Shown in pieces: positions 33,967 to 42,422 of a stretch of DNA of 64,000 nt. The first letter of the stretch is position 1. Each line of letters begins with the position of its first letter. The notes beneath the pieces were generated by a model, which worked only from the letters and a program-made list of their open reading frames with translations, searched no databases and was not told the origin of the DNA. The translations under genes and the position numbers were made by a program. Source of the stretch: Streptomyces sp. DH37 (GTDB lineage Bacteria > Actinomycetota > Actinomycetes > Streptomycetales > Streptomycetaceae); NCBI RefSeq assembly GCF_029813835.1, contig NZ_JARVKV010000022.1, positions 21,068 to 85,067 on the forward strand. The letters run 5' to 3'.

Positions 33967-36342
33967 GTGGTGAAGGCCCGGAAGGAGGCGCTGGACGGGC
34001 GGCTTTCCGCTCTCGTGCTGCGCCGGCGGTGGGCGGTGCTGGTGGCGACCCTGTGCGTCGCCCTTGCTGCTGTCTGGTGGGGCGGGTCCGCGCACGAGCA
34101 CCTGACGGCCGGCGGTGAGGCACCCGCGTCGGCAGAGTCCATGCGTGCCAAGCGTGTCCTGGAGCGGGACTTCGGGTCGGCCGTGCCGGACGTCGTCCTG
34201 ATCGCCCGCGCACGCCTGACGGTGGACGATCCCGGATCGGCGGCAGCTGCGCGGCGTGTGGAGGCAAGGCTCCGGGCGGACCCGGCCGTCGCGTCGGTTC
34301 GGTCCTACTGGTCGACCACGTCCGCGGCGCTGCGCTCCCGCGACGGACGCAGCGCCCTGATCCTCGTGCAGCTGGACGGCGAGGACGCCCACACCACGCG
34401 GGTCGCCGATCGTCTGGTGCCACAGGTGACGGGCCGCCAGGGCGAGCTGACCGTCTCGGCCACGGGAGAGGCGGCACTGCGCGCGCAGGTGGGCAGACAG
34501 GTGGAGAAGGACCGGGTCTTCGCGGAACTGCTGGCGCTGCCGGTGACGGCACTGATGCTGCTGTTCGCCTTCCGCTCCGCCGTCGCCGCTGTGCTTCCGG
34601 TGCTGGTGGGCGCCCTGGCGGTGACGGCCACGGCAGCCGTGCTGCGGCTCGCCACGGTGTTCACGCCGGTGTCGGTGTTCGCGAGCAGCATCAGCTACGC
34701 CTTGGGCTTCGCCCTCGCCGTCGACTACAGCCTCTTCATCATCAGCCGCTTCCGGGAGGAGCTGGACAACGGGCGTTCGGTGGAAGACTCGCTGCAGGCG
34801 ACGCTGTCCACGGCCGGCCGGGCGGTGGCCTTCTCCGCGGCGACCGTGGCGACGTCGCTGGCGGCACTGTTCATCTTCCCCCTGCCCATCCTCAGGTCGA
34901 TCGCCTTGGGCGGCATCACGGTCACGGTATCGGCGGCCGCACTGAGCCTGCTCGTGCTGCCCGCGGTGCTGTGCCTCCTGGGACGGCGAACCGATCGGTT
35001 CGATCTCTTCGCCCCACTGCGCCGCGGACGGGCCACGCGTGCGGGCACCATGGCCCGTGCCGGCACGAACGGCCAGGACATGCCGAGGGGCGCGGACGGG
35101 CCGACAGGCACGGAGCGCGGCGCCTGGGGACGCATCGCGGCGCTCGTCATGCGCCGCCCGGCCGTCGTTTCGCTGGCACTGGCCGCAGGGCTCGCGGTGA
35201 TGGCGAGCCCCTTCACCCGCGTGGAGTTCGGGATGTTCGACGACCGTCTCTTCCCGGTCACCTCGGAGATCGGCCGGAGCGGCCAGGCGCTCCGCCAGGA
35301 CTTCACCGACGGTGGCGTCGCGAGCCCGACGACGGTGATGCTCCCCGGTTTCGACCCGGCCACGGCAGCCGACCGCCTGGACCGCTACGCGCGCGCCGTC
35401 TCCGCGGTGCCGCGAGTGCGCCGGGTGGAGACCGCGACAGGCTCGTACGAGAAGGGCAGCCGTGTCCGGGGAACAGGCCCGGCCTCGGCGTCATACGCCG
35501 ACCGGCGGGGGGCATGGCTGTCGGTGACGACCGACTGCGAACCCTTCAGCGCCCAGGCGCGCCGCGTGGCGCTGGCCGTGCGAGCCCTTCCCGCCCCGGG
35601 CCCGGCCCTGGTCGGCGGCCCGGGCGCGGTACTGGCCGACATGCACCAGTCGATCGCCGACCGCCTCTGGCAGGCCTGCGCACTGATCGTGGCGGCCATG
35701 ACGGTCCTGGTCCTGGCACTCACCCGCCGCCCGGTACTGGCCCTGAAGGCGGTCCTGCTGAACGCGCTGAGCCTCAGCGCGACGTTCGGCGCGTTGGTGT
35801 TCGTGTTCCAGGACGGTCATCTCGCCGGACTGCTGGGCGGCTTCACGGCGACGGGCACCACCGACATCCAGATGCCGGTACTGATCTTCTGCATCGCCTT
35901 CGGCCTCTCCATGGACTACGAGGTTTTCCTGCTGGCCCGCATCTGCGAGGAGTACCGGCGCGTTCCCAGCACCGCACACGCCGTCGTCGCGGGTCTGGAC
36001 CGCACCGCCGGACTGTTCACCTGGGCGGCCGTCATCTTCGCCACGGTCATGGCCGCCCTCGCAACATCCGACCTCGTGCTCCTGAAGGTCATCGGTGTCG
36101 GGCTCGCACTGGCCGTGGTACTCGACGCCACGGTCATCCGCGGCCTGCTCGTTCCGGCCGTCATGGCCGTGGCCGGACGAGCGAACTGGTGGACCTTCGG
36201 CTGCACGGCCGTGGAAGGAGGCGTGCCCGCCCGCCGGATTCCCCGCGGCGCACCCAGCCGTACAACCGAACCCCAGCTCCCCTCCGCCCGCCATGCCGCG
36301 CCGGCACCGGGTCCCGAGCTGCCGAAAGGCGAACGCCCTTGA
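33967..36342 (+). CDS. MMPL/RND-superfamily transporter
   Basis: A protein of about 791 residues with the two-fold repeat of MMPL transporters. Membrane segment 1 (RRWAVLVATLCVALAAVWWG) is followed by an external loop of about 150 residues. The first five-helix block includes SYALGFALAVDYSLFIISRF, with the conserved DY motif for proton coupling. A cytoplasmic linker, a second external loop and a second block with FCIAFGLSMDYEVFLLARI follow. Such proteins export lipids or hydrophobic small molecules in actinomycetes. A GTG at 33967 is taken as start, without a good ribosome site. It overlaps the following hydrolase gene by one base, so the two act together. Confidence 0.9.
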   Translation: MVKARKEALDGRLSALVLRRRWAVLVATLCVALAAVWWGGSAHEHLTAGGEAPASAESMRAKRVLERDFGSAVPDVVLIARARLTVDDPGSAAAARRVEARLRADPAVASVRSYWSTTSAALRSRDGRSALILVQLDGEDAHTTRVADRLVPQVTGRQGELTVSATGEAALRAQVGRQVEKDRVFAELLALPVTALMLLFAFRSAVAAVLPVLVGALAVTATAAVLRLATVFTPVSVFASSISYALGFALAVDYSLFIISRFREELDNGRSVEDSLQATLSTAGRAVAFSAATVATSLAALFIFPLPILRSIALGGITVTVSAAALSLLVLPAVLCLLGRRTDRFDLFAPLRRGRATRAGTMARAGTNGQDMPRGADGPTGTERGAWGRIAALVMRRPAVVSLALAAGLAVMASPFTRVEFGMFDDRLFPVTSEIGRSGQALRQDFTDGGVASPTTVMLPGFDPATAADRLDRYARAVSAVPRVRRVETATGSYEKGSRVRGTGPASASYADRRGAWLSVTTDCEPFSAQARRVALAVRALPAPGPALVGGPGAVLADMHQSIADRLWQACALIVAAMTVLVLALTRRPVLALKAVLLNALSLSATFGALVFVFQDGHLAGLLGGFTATGTTDIQMPVLIFCIAFGLSMDYEVFLLARICEEYRRVPSTAHAVVAGLDRTAGLFTWAAVIFATVMAALATSDLVLLKVIGVGLALAVVLDATVIRGLLVPAVMAVAGRANWWTFGCTAVEGGVPARRIPRGAPSRTTEPQLPSARHAAPAPGPELPKGERP

Positions 36343-37175
36343 TGCCCCCGAACCTCCGCCGGCACACGTACACGACCCCTTCCGGCTCCCTGGCCGCCGT
36401 GCACTGCGCTCCACCGGCAGGAGCCGACCGCGGCTCCTGCGTCGTCCTGGTCGGCGGCCTGTACGGCTCGAAGGAGGACTTCCTCCCGCTGATGCCCGAG
36501 CTCGCTACGGCAGGACACCACACCTACGCCTACGACCACCGCGGACAGCACGAATCCGATGGCCCCACGGATCCGGGCGACTACAGCCTGGACCACCTGG
36601 CGGCCGACCTCCAGGCCGTCCTGTCCCAGGTCGCCCACCCGCGCGCGGTGCATCTCGTCGGCCTGTGCATGGGGGCCCATGTGGCCCGCGCCGCCGCTCT
36701 GGCCACCACATCGGTACTCAGCCTGACCGCCGTGGGCTGGCACCTGGACCGTGATGGCGCCCTGGCCCGCCGCCTCCGCACCGGAGCGGCCCTCGGCCGG
36801 CGCCTGGGGCCGAACCGCACGGTGCGGCTGGTCACCGGCATCGCGGACCTCACCCGGCCCGACGAAGCCCCGGACCCCGCCTACCAGGCCGTCGCCCGGG
36901 CGCGCCTCACGACCACGCGAGCCGCCCACTACTTGGGCCTCACCCGCGCCTGGGCGGCAGCCCTGGAATCGGACGGCCACCCCGAGCCGCTGACGCCCAC
37001 CCTGCTCGTACGGGGTTCGAAGGACACCCTGTTCCCGGCACAGGCATTCACCGACGCCGCCGGCAGATTCGGCGCCGAGCTCACGGTCGTCCCCGAGGCG
37101 GGACACCTGGTACAGCTCCACCGCCCCCGCGCAGTCGCCCGGTCGCTTCTGCGTTTCTGGGCCACCCGCGGATGA
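36342..37175 (+). CDS. Alpha/beta hydrolase with a cysteine nucleophile, coupled to MMPL
   Basis: A 277-residue hydrolase. The start overlaps the MMPL stop as TGATG, implying translational coupling. The fold is clear: VVLVGGLYGSKEDFLPL (oxyanion loop), YAYDHRGQHESDGP, nucleophile elbow HLVGLCMGAH with C109 where most relatives have Ser, D228 in RGSKDTLFPA and H255 in EAGHLVQLHRP. A Cys-Asp-His triad is known from dienelactone hydrolase, but the rest resembles lipases and thioesterase-like proline iminopeptidase relatives. It may cleave or load the acyl cargo moved by the transporter; this is inference. Confidence 0.88.
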   Translation: MPPNLRRHTYTTPSGSLAAVHCAPPAGADRGSCVVLVGGLYGSKEDFLPLMPELATAGHHTYAYDHRGQHESDGPTDPGDYSLDHLAADLQAVLSQVAHPRAVHLVGLCMGAHVARAAALATTSVLSLTAVGWHLDRDGALARRLRTGAALGRRLGPNRTVRLVTGIADLTRPDEAPDPAYQAVARARLTTTRAAHYLGLTRAWAAALESDGHPEPLTPTLLVRGSKDTLFPAQAFTDAAGRFGAELTVVPEAGHLVQLHRPRAVARSLLRFWATRG

Positions 37176-37497
37176 CCCCGCCCACCGGGACGGTCGGCCG
37201 TGCCAGGTCGGCGAGGACGGGTGGGCTACCGGCCGTGGTGGCCATACCGGCAGCAGGCGGGATGGGCGGCGCGAACGCGGCCGGGGACCGGGGATCGGGG
37301 TACGGTCGTCCGGACTGCGGGTCGGCCGCGGCCGCCGTGCTGCGGCCAACACGGCTACGACCGCGGTTCGTGCTGGATCACTTACACGGGAGTCATGATT
37401 CGTGCTACTCGTCCACCGGGGCGATGCAAGGACTTCTGACGGAATGCCGCACCTGACCTGCTGCGTCGTTGTCGGGAAACTGCGGGAGCATGAGTCC
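37176..37497. other. Intergenic stretch without recognised content
   Basis: About 320 bases between the hydrolase and the next small gene. Nothing gene-like is visible apart from an AT-richer patch near 37375-37410 that could be a promoter. Confidence 0.4.
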
Positions 37498-37896
37498 ATG
37501 AACTCGGACCGGCCGCTGCCTCGTGAGCTCAAGGCCATGGCCACGGCCTCGCTGCTGGGGTTGCAGGAGCGAGCCCTCGACCTCGGTCTCAGTCAACGTC
37601 TAGACCCCGCGTGGGTGGCGGCGAACGCCGCTCCCGCCGGAGTCCACCACCTGTGGCCAGCCCTGTGGCACGACCTGCCTCACCGCCCGGAGGTCCCCGC
37701 TCACCTGCGGTGCGAGCTGCTGATTGCCCTGTGCACCGGGGAACGCGTCAGGGGCCTGCTGGACGTGCTTCCCGGCGACTTCGCCTCACTGCCGAGGGTG
37801 ACCTCGCGCGACGGGGGAATGGAGGTCGGGCGGCTCCTGGACAGCGCGCCCAGCGTCAGGGAGTGGCTGCTGCGCGAGGGCGAGACCCTCTCCTGA
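37498..37896 (+). CDS. Conserved hypothetical protein (132 aa)
   Basis: A soluble, mostly helical protein: PRELKAMATASLLGLQERAL, VHHLWPALWHDLPHRPEVPA, LRCELLIALCTGERVRGLLD. The ATG has GGGAG about 12 bases upstream. Codon use is normal for the genome. The gene is followed head-on by a dead IS5 fragment. I do not know the family. Confidence 0.65.
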   Translation: MNSDRPLPRELKAMATASLLGLQERALDLGLSQRLDPAWVAANAAPAGVHHLWPALWHDLPHRPEVPAHLRCELLIALCTGERVRGLLDVLPGDFASLPRVTSRDGGMEVGRLLDSAPSVREWLLREGETLS

Positions 37897-37899
37897 CCC

Positions 37900-38334
37900 A
37901 TGCCGCCAGGTGTCGCCGGCAGGTCAATGCACACCCCAAGGCAAGGAGGGCTTCGCGGACGTCGGCGCGGAGCTCCCAGCGGATCCGCAGCCGGCGGAAG
38001 TGGTGCAGCAGCGTGAACGCGCGCTCGACAAACCGTCTTCGGGTGCCCAGGCCGGAGCCATGTCGGGTGCCGCGACGTGCAATCACCGGCTCGATACCCA
38101 GTTCGCGCATCGGGCGCCGATGCCTGCCGTGGTCGTAGCCGCGGTCGGCGAGCACCACATCCGGCTGCCGACGGGGTCTTCCACGCCCGCCGCGCACCGG
38201 CGGCAGCGCCTCCAGCAGCGGGATGAGCTGGGTGATATGGCCGCGGTTGCCACCGGTGAGCGTGCAGGCGAGCGGGATCTCGGTGCCGTCGGTGATCAGA
38301 TGATGCTTGCTGCCCGTCCTACTGGGAGGGACGC
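37900..38334 (-). pseudogene. IS5-family transposase, C-terminal half
   Basis: The frame begins with KHHLITDGTEIPLACTLTGG and runs through VVLADRGYDHGRHRRPMREL, IEPVIARRGTRHGSGLGTRR, VERAFTLLHHFRRLRIRWEL to ALGCALTCRRHLA, covering the second Asp and the Glu of the DDE triad. The N-terminal half is missing; the 38334 side abuts an unrelated methyltransferase gene. Confidence 0.9.
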
Positions 38335-38452
38335 AACGGCCTCCGTGAAGCCTTCCTCACCCTCGGATGCGCTGATCTGCCGGCGACGCCTGAACTCCCG
38401 ATAGGAGCTCCAGGACGGGCACGGCTTACGTTGACGGCCCGGTGGCCCGATC

Positions 38453-39189
38453 TCAGATCGGCTTGCGCCACACGGAAATGTGCTTCGCTGAGTCCTGGGT
38501 GAACGGCGCCCGTCCCAGTCCGCGACGCGCCGCTCCAGTTCGAGTCCGGCGATCCGCGCCATCAGGTCGAGCTCCGCGGGCCAGGCGTACCGGTGCCGGG
38601 AGTTGCCGCGGCGGTAGCGGCCGTCGTCGTCGCGGGTGAAGTGGTGCGAGACGAGGATCTGCTCGACCAGGTCGAAGGTGTCGAAGCCGAGGTGCCGCTC
38701 GGAGACGTCGAACGGGACCGCGATCTGCCCGGGCGGAAGGAACCGCAGCGGCGGCACGCCCAGCTCGATGACGAAGCGGCCTCCGGGCCGCAGATGACGT
38801 GCCGCGTTGCGGAAGCACTCGACCTGCTCGTCCTGTGTGAGCAGGTTCGTGATGGTGTTGTAGACGAGGTAGACCAGCGTGAACTCGCCGGGGACGACGG
38901 TCGTGGCCATGTCCCCGATGACGACCGGCAGCTCTTCCTCGCCGATCTTGCGTCGCAGGACCGCCGCCATGTGCTCGGACAGTTCGATGCCCGCCACCGG
39001 CACGCCGCGCTCCCGGAGCGGGACGCCGACCCGTCCGGTTCCGATGGCGAACTCCAGCGCCCGGCCGTCACCGGCGAGTTCGGTGAGGAAGGCGAGGGTC
39101 GGCCCGAGAACGGCGGGCGAGGACATCTCGACCTCTTCGGCGTCGTAGCGGTCGGCGGTCGCACGGGTCCACAGTTCACTGCTCGTCAC
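38453..39189 (-). pseudogene. Class I SAM methyltransferase with a frameshift near its C-terminus
   Basis: The gene starts at the GTG at 39187-39189 (VTSSELWTRATADRYDAEEV) and shows LEFAIGTGRVGVPLRERGVP as SAM motif I, then LVYLVYNTITNLLTQDEQVE and HLRPGGRFVIELGVPPL. At about 38498-38515, after VADWDG, the frame is lost by one base. The natural ending APFTQDSAKHISVWRKPI is found in the next frame and stops at 38453. As read, the protein has a wrong, much longer tail. Either the gene is recently broken or there is a single base error. It resembles the small-molecule methyltransferases common near resistance genes; substrate unknown. Confidence 0.8.
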
Positions 39190-39767
39190 AGACGGCCACT
39201 TTGCCGGGTGCCGAGGGGCACTGTCGACGCATTTACCTTCCACCGGCCCCGATGCCGCGCCACCTCAACCTCCAGCGTGATCGACGCAGCGTCGAAGTTG
39301 ATCGGCCTACACCGATGATCACCCTGTTGGAGGTTCCAAGCGAGATCGACGGGGGCGTACGACCTCGGAGGGCGTTCAGGTACGGACACGGGGGGTGAGC
39401 CGATTTCAGGATGCTGTGCGCATCCTCTTCCTGTTGGATCGCTGTCCGCACCCGGACAGCGAGTGCCCGGCCCATCCGGACGCGGTGGCGCTGACGGCAC
39501 CACCCGCTGGAACAGCTCCTACGACCTCTCCGGGACCAACCGCTCCACGATCGTCATACCCAAGACCACGAGCCCACATGAGATGGCCCCTCATCAGGGA
39601 ATACCCGTGACGGATCGACGTCCCCAGCCATCCACCATGCCGTACGGCGAAGCGCCACGTGGCTCACCCTCTCGACGGCGGATATCGCAAAGTGTGGTTG
39701 CGGTACTGGTCGGTCATTGATGGACGCTCTATCTTCTGCCCCACGTCCGACCACGAGGGGAGGCAGC
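39190..39767. other. Upstream region of the E1-type RiPP operon
   Basis: About 580 bases without a supported gene. TATCTT at 39730-39735 could be a -10 box but no convincing -35 box precedes it. Confidence 0.4.
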
Positions 39768-39854
39768 ATGGACGCGGAAGAGACGGTTCTGGTGGAGAAG
39801 CTCGAAGAGGTCGAAAAGGAGAGCTTCGTGGACACCAACATCTTCACCGGCTGA
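39768..39854 (+). CDS. 28-residue acidic peptide, putative RiPP precursor
   Basis: An ATG with an excellent ribosome site (GGGGAGG, 5 bases upstream) opens a 28-codon gene. The peptide starts MDAEETVLVEKLEEVEKES and ends FVDTNIFTG. The N-terminal two thirds are a charged amphipathic helix, like the leader bound by PqqD-type recognition domains. The C-terminal FVDTNIFTG would be the core. There are no cysteines. It is followed by a perfect hairpin, then a gene for an E1-like enzyme with a PqqD-like domain, then a methyltransferase. That order is what one expects of a RiPP precursor. The peptide ends in a single Gly, and EE pairs occur at 4-5 and 13-14. Too short for routine gene callers. Confidence 0.72.
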   Translation: MDAEETVLVEKLEEVEKESFVDTNIFTG

Positions 39855-39865
39855 GTCGGTCTCAC

Positions 39866-39899
39866 CCGGTGCCGCCGCGGAAGGCCGCGGCGGCACCGG
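39866..39899 (+). promoter_or_regulatory. Perfect 15-bp hairpin between precursor and E1-like gene
   Basis: CCGGTGCCGCCGCGG (39866-39880) pairs exactly with 39885-39899 around the tetraloop AAGG, 11 bases after the precursor stop. As a partial terminator or RNA stabiliser it would raise the precursor-to-enzyme ratio. No T-run follows. Confidence 0.85.
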
Positions 39900-39922
39900 T
39901 CGGTATCCGGAAAGGCGGGACG

Positions 39923-40987
39923 ATGGCGGACCCCTGGGGGGTGCGGCTCCGCCCCGAGGTGCGGGTGAACCGCCGCACGCGGGACGGTTCCTTCGCTTTC
40001 GGAGCGGTCTCCGACAGATCTTGGCGGATCTACAAGCACTCTGCATGGCTGGAGAGGCTCCTGTTCGAATGTGTCGACACGGTGCCGCTTTCAGAGGTGT
40101 TCGAGATGTCGAGTCCTTTGGCCCCGAAGACCGTGCGGGGCGCTCTGGAGGCGCTCGTCCAAGACCGTGTGCTGATGTGGGTGGAGGAGGACTTCCCCGC
40201 GCACTTCGACGAGGTCGACCGCGCTCGGGCCGATCTCTACGCTTCCCGGTCGGCCTCCATGGCGGAGGCGATCGCGGCGGTCGAGGCGCTCGGGAACGCC
40301 AGGATCGACATCGTCGGCGTCGGCGGCCTGGGATCGTGGACGGCGTGGCATGCGGCCGCCAACGGCATCGGGCATATCGTGCTGCACGACGCCGACGTCG
40401 TGGAGGCGAGGAACGCCGCCTACCAGCCTCTTTGCGCGGCAAGCGATGCCGGCCGCCCCAAGGTGGCCGCCGTGGCCGACAATCTCCGTGCCCTGTTCCC
40501 GAAGACGGACATCCGGGCACGTGAGCACTTCATCGACGAATCATCCGACATCGAGGAGTTGCGCGGCTCGGACTGCGTGCTCGGATGCGGTGACGAGCCG
40601 AACAGCGAGGCGTTCTCCCTCATGCTGACGCGCAAGTGCTTCACCGCCCAGGTCCCTGTCATCACGGGCGGCGGCTACGCGGGGCACGACGGGAGGATCG
40701 GGCTCTCCTACGTCGACGGACGGGATCCGTGCTTCCGGTGCTGGACCGCGTTCGCACGGCAGGGCGATACCGGAGCTTACGTCGATCTCATGCCGAACCG
40801 GCATCCCCCGAACGCGGTCGGCGGTGTGACGAGCATCGTCTCGACACACCACGTGCACGAGGCCCTGAAGATCATCACAGGGATCGGCGTGCGTGAACTG
40901 CGCGGTGTCGTCGGCGACATCAGCACCGACGCCCTGACGCCCCGCTGGATCGATTTCGGCATCGATCCCGACTGCCCCCACCACTGA
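39923..40987 (+). CDS. E1/ThiF-like adenylating enzyme with N-terminal PqqD-like (RRE) domain
   Basis: A 354-residue enzyme. Residues 1-90 resemble a PqqD-type RiPP recognition element: VRLRPEVRVNRRTRDGSFAF, DRSWRIYKHSAWLERLLFEC, TVRGALEALVQDRVLMWVEE. Residues 120-354 are an E1/ThiF/MoeB fold: nucleotide loop VGVGGLGSW (131-139), D156 and N164 in LHDADVVEARNAAYQ, K180 in GRPKVAA, CVLGCGDEPNSEAF, and a CxxC pair C270/C273 (PCFRCW). A second zinc pair is not obvious; the C-terminus DCPHH may supply ligands. The ATG at 39923 follows GGAAAGG. E1-like RiPP enzymes adenylate peptide carboxylates: MccB in microcin C, PaaA in pantocin. This one likely activates the C-terminal Gly or a Glu of the 28-residue peptide. 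Confidence 0.85.
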   Translation: MADPWGVRLRPEVRVNRRTRDGSFAFGAVSDRSWRIYKHSAWLERLLFECVDTVPLSEVFEMSSPLAPKTVRGALEALVQDRVLMWVEEDFPAHFDEVDRARADLYASRSASMAEAIAAVEALGNARIDIVGVGGLGSWTAWHAAANGIGHIVLHDADVVEARNAAYQPLCAASDAGRPKVAAVADNLRALFPKTDIRAREHFIDESSDIEELRGSDCVLGCGDEPNSEAFSLMLTRKCFTAQVPVITGGGYAGHDGRIGLSYVDGRDPCFRCWTAFARQGDTGAYVDLMPNRHPPNAVGGVTSIVSTHHVHEALKIITGIGVRELRGVVGDISTDALTPRWIDFGIDPDCPHH

Positions 40988-41011
40988 TTCGGAAAGCGGG
41001 TCGCATCACCC

Positions 41012-41764
41012 ATGACACACGTGGACGAGTCGAACGACGCGTTCGGGCTCGCATGCCGCGACTACGACCGCGACGGACATGCGCACACTCCGCTGTTCGT
41101 CGAATTCCGCGGTGGCGGAACGTTCAAGCAGGACGTCTCGCACTACTTCCAGACCACGGGCGACTGGCCGACCGAGGAGGTCTCGCTACTCTCCCGGGCC
41201 CGCGGAAGAATCCTCGACATCGGCGTCGGCGTCGGCCAGTACTCGATCGAGCTCCAAGAGCAGGACGCCGTCGACGGCGTGACCGGCATCGACTACTCCG
41301 AGGCCTGTCTGAAGGTCGCCCGGCGTCGCGGCCTGCGCAACGCGCGCCTCCACGATGTGCTCTCGGGTGATCTGCCGGGCGGCCCGTACGACTGCTTCCT
41401 CATGATGGGCCACAACATCGCGCTGCTCGATCCGTCCAAGAACGGACGCACCGTGCTGGAGAGGATCTCAAGGGCCGCCTCACCAGAGGCGGTGATCCTG
41501 GGAACTGTGGGCAACACGGAGTTCCTCAGCGAGGAGATACGGGAAAAGGCCGCGGAGCGGACCGCGGTGAGTGGGATCTGTTCTTTCCGGATCCGACTGG
41601 CCTACGGGGATGTCCGGTCGCACTGGTTCGACTACTGCTTCGCGTCCCGGGACGGGCTGGATGCCTTCTGCGAAGGGACCGAGTGGGCGATCGACCACGT
41701 CCAGAGCTACCTGAACGGTTTCTGCGTGGCCATGCGTCGTACGAACCACCGGCCGTCACACTGA
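41012..41764 (+). CDS. SAM-dependent methyltransferase of the E1-type RiPP operon
   Basis: A 250-residue class I methyltransferase. Motif I is RILDIGVGVGQYSIEL (66-81), followed by VTGIDYSEACLKVARRRGL and DCFLMMGHNIALL. The gene begins 24 bases after the E1-like gene and surely belongs to the same transcript. The C-terminal part has VSGICSFRIRLAYGDVRSHW and FDYCF. It may methylate the activated carboxylate or another site of the modified peptide, but no motif reveals the target. No exporter or protease follows, so those functions would have to be supplied elsewhere. Confidence 0.85.
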   Translation: MTHVDESNDAFGLACRDYDRDGHAHTPLFVEFRGGGTFKQDVSHYFQTTGDWPTEEVSLLSRARGRILDIGVGVGQYSIELQEQDAVDGVTGIDYSEACLKVARRRGLRNARLHDVLSGDLPGGPYDCFLMMGHNIALLDPSKNGRTVLERISRAASPEAVILGTVGNTEFLSEEIREKAAERTAVSGICSFRIRLAYGDVRSHWFDYCFASRDGLDAFCEGTEWAIDHVQSYLNGFCVAMRRTNHRPSH

Positions 41765-42422
41765 CCCCGTCGGGCGCCGGACGGAGATCGGCGCCGGTGG
41801 GGGAGACCACCACACCGGGGGAACACCGCGCGAACGAACCACCGGTGGCGGCCGAGCGCCTCGTCCGCGCTCCCACGTACCGGCCCACCCCGGTAGACCC
41901 CTACCGCGAACACCTGCGCCGATGACGTGAGCAGGACCCCGCCGTCCCGGTCACCCACCTGCCGGGGTAGCCCGAAGAGCTGGGCCGCCCCGGCAGTGCC
42001 GCGTCTTTCCCCTGTACGCGTTCGGCATCGCGAGCCGGCGGTGCTGCTCTTCCTGGCCTCCTCTCCTCCCGCATCCGCGCCAGGGCGGTCAGGACGTAGG
42101 CACGGCCGTGGTGGGCGGCGGCGCCATCGGGGCCGGACATCCGCAAACTCGGCCTGCCGCGGAGCGACAGCGGTCATCGCCGGGCCCTGGTGGTGCCGGC
42201 TCGTCCGACAACCGGTGGACGCGGCCGGTGGACGCGCTCTCCGGCGCGGCACCGCACCGGTCGCCCGGTCGCCTCCGGTGACCGTCCCCGGGCGTACACC
42301 GCCCCCGCGCCGGATGATCCCGGACTGTTCCGGACGAGAAGTTCCGCCGGCCGCCGGGCGGTGAGCACCCTCATCGCCGTGTGCGTCGCGAACGGCCGGC
42401 CCGGCCCGGCCGCCGTCAGCGG
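41765..42422. other. 660 bases without a recognised gene
   Basis: Open frames are present on both strands but show no start sites or known motifs. It separates the RiPP operon from the next minus-strand gene. Confidence 0.45.

Noticed and set aside
32341..37175. mgt, MMPL and hydrolase as part of a macrolide biosynthetic cluster
   Set aside because: No polyketide synthase or sugar genes are present; these genes are better explained as resistance and export functions.
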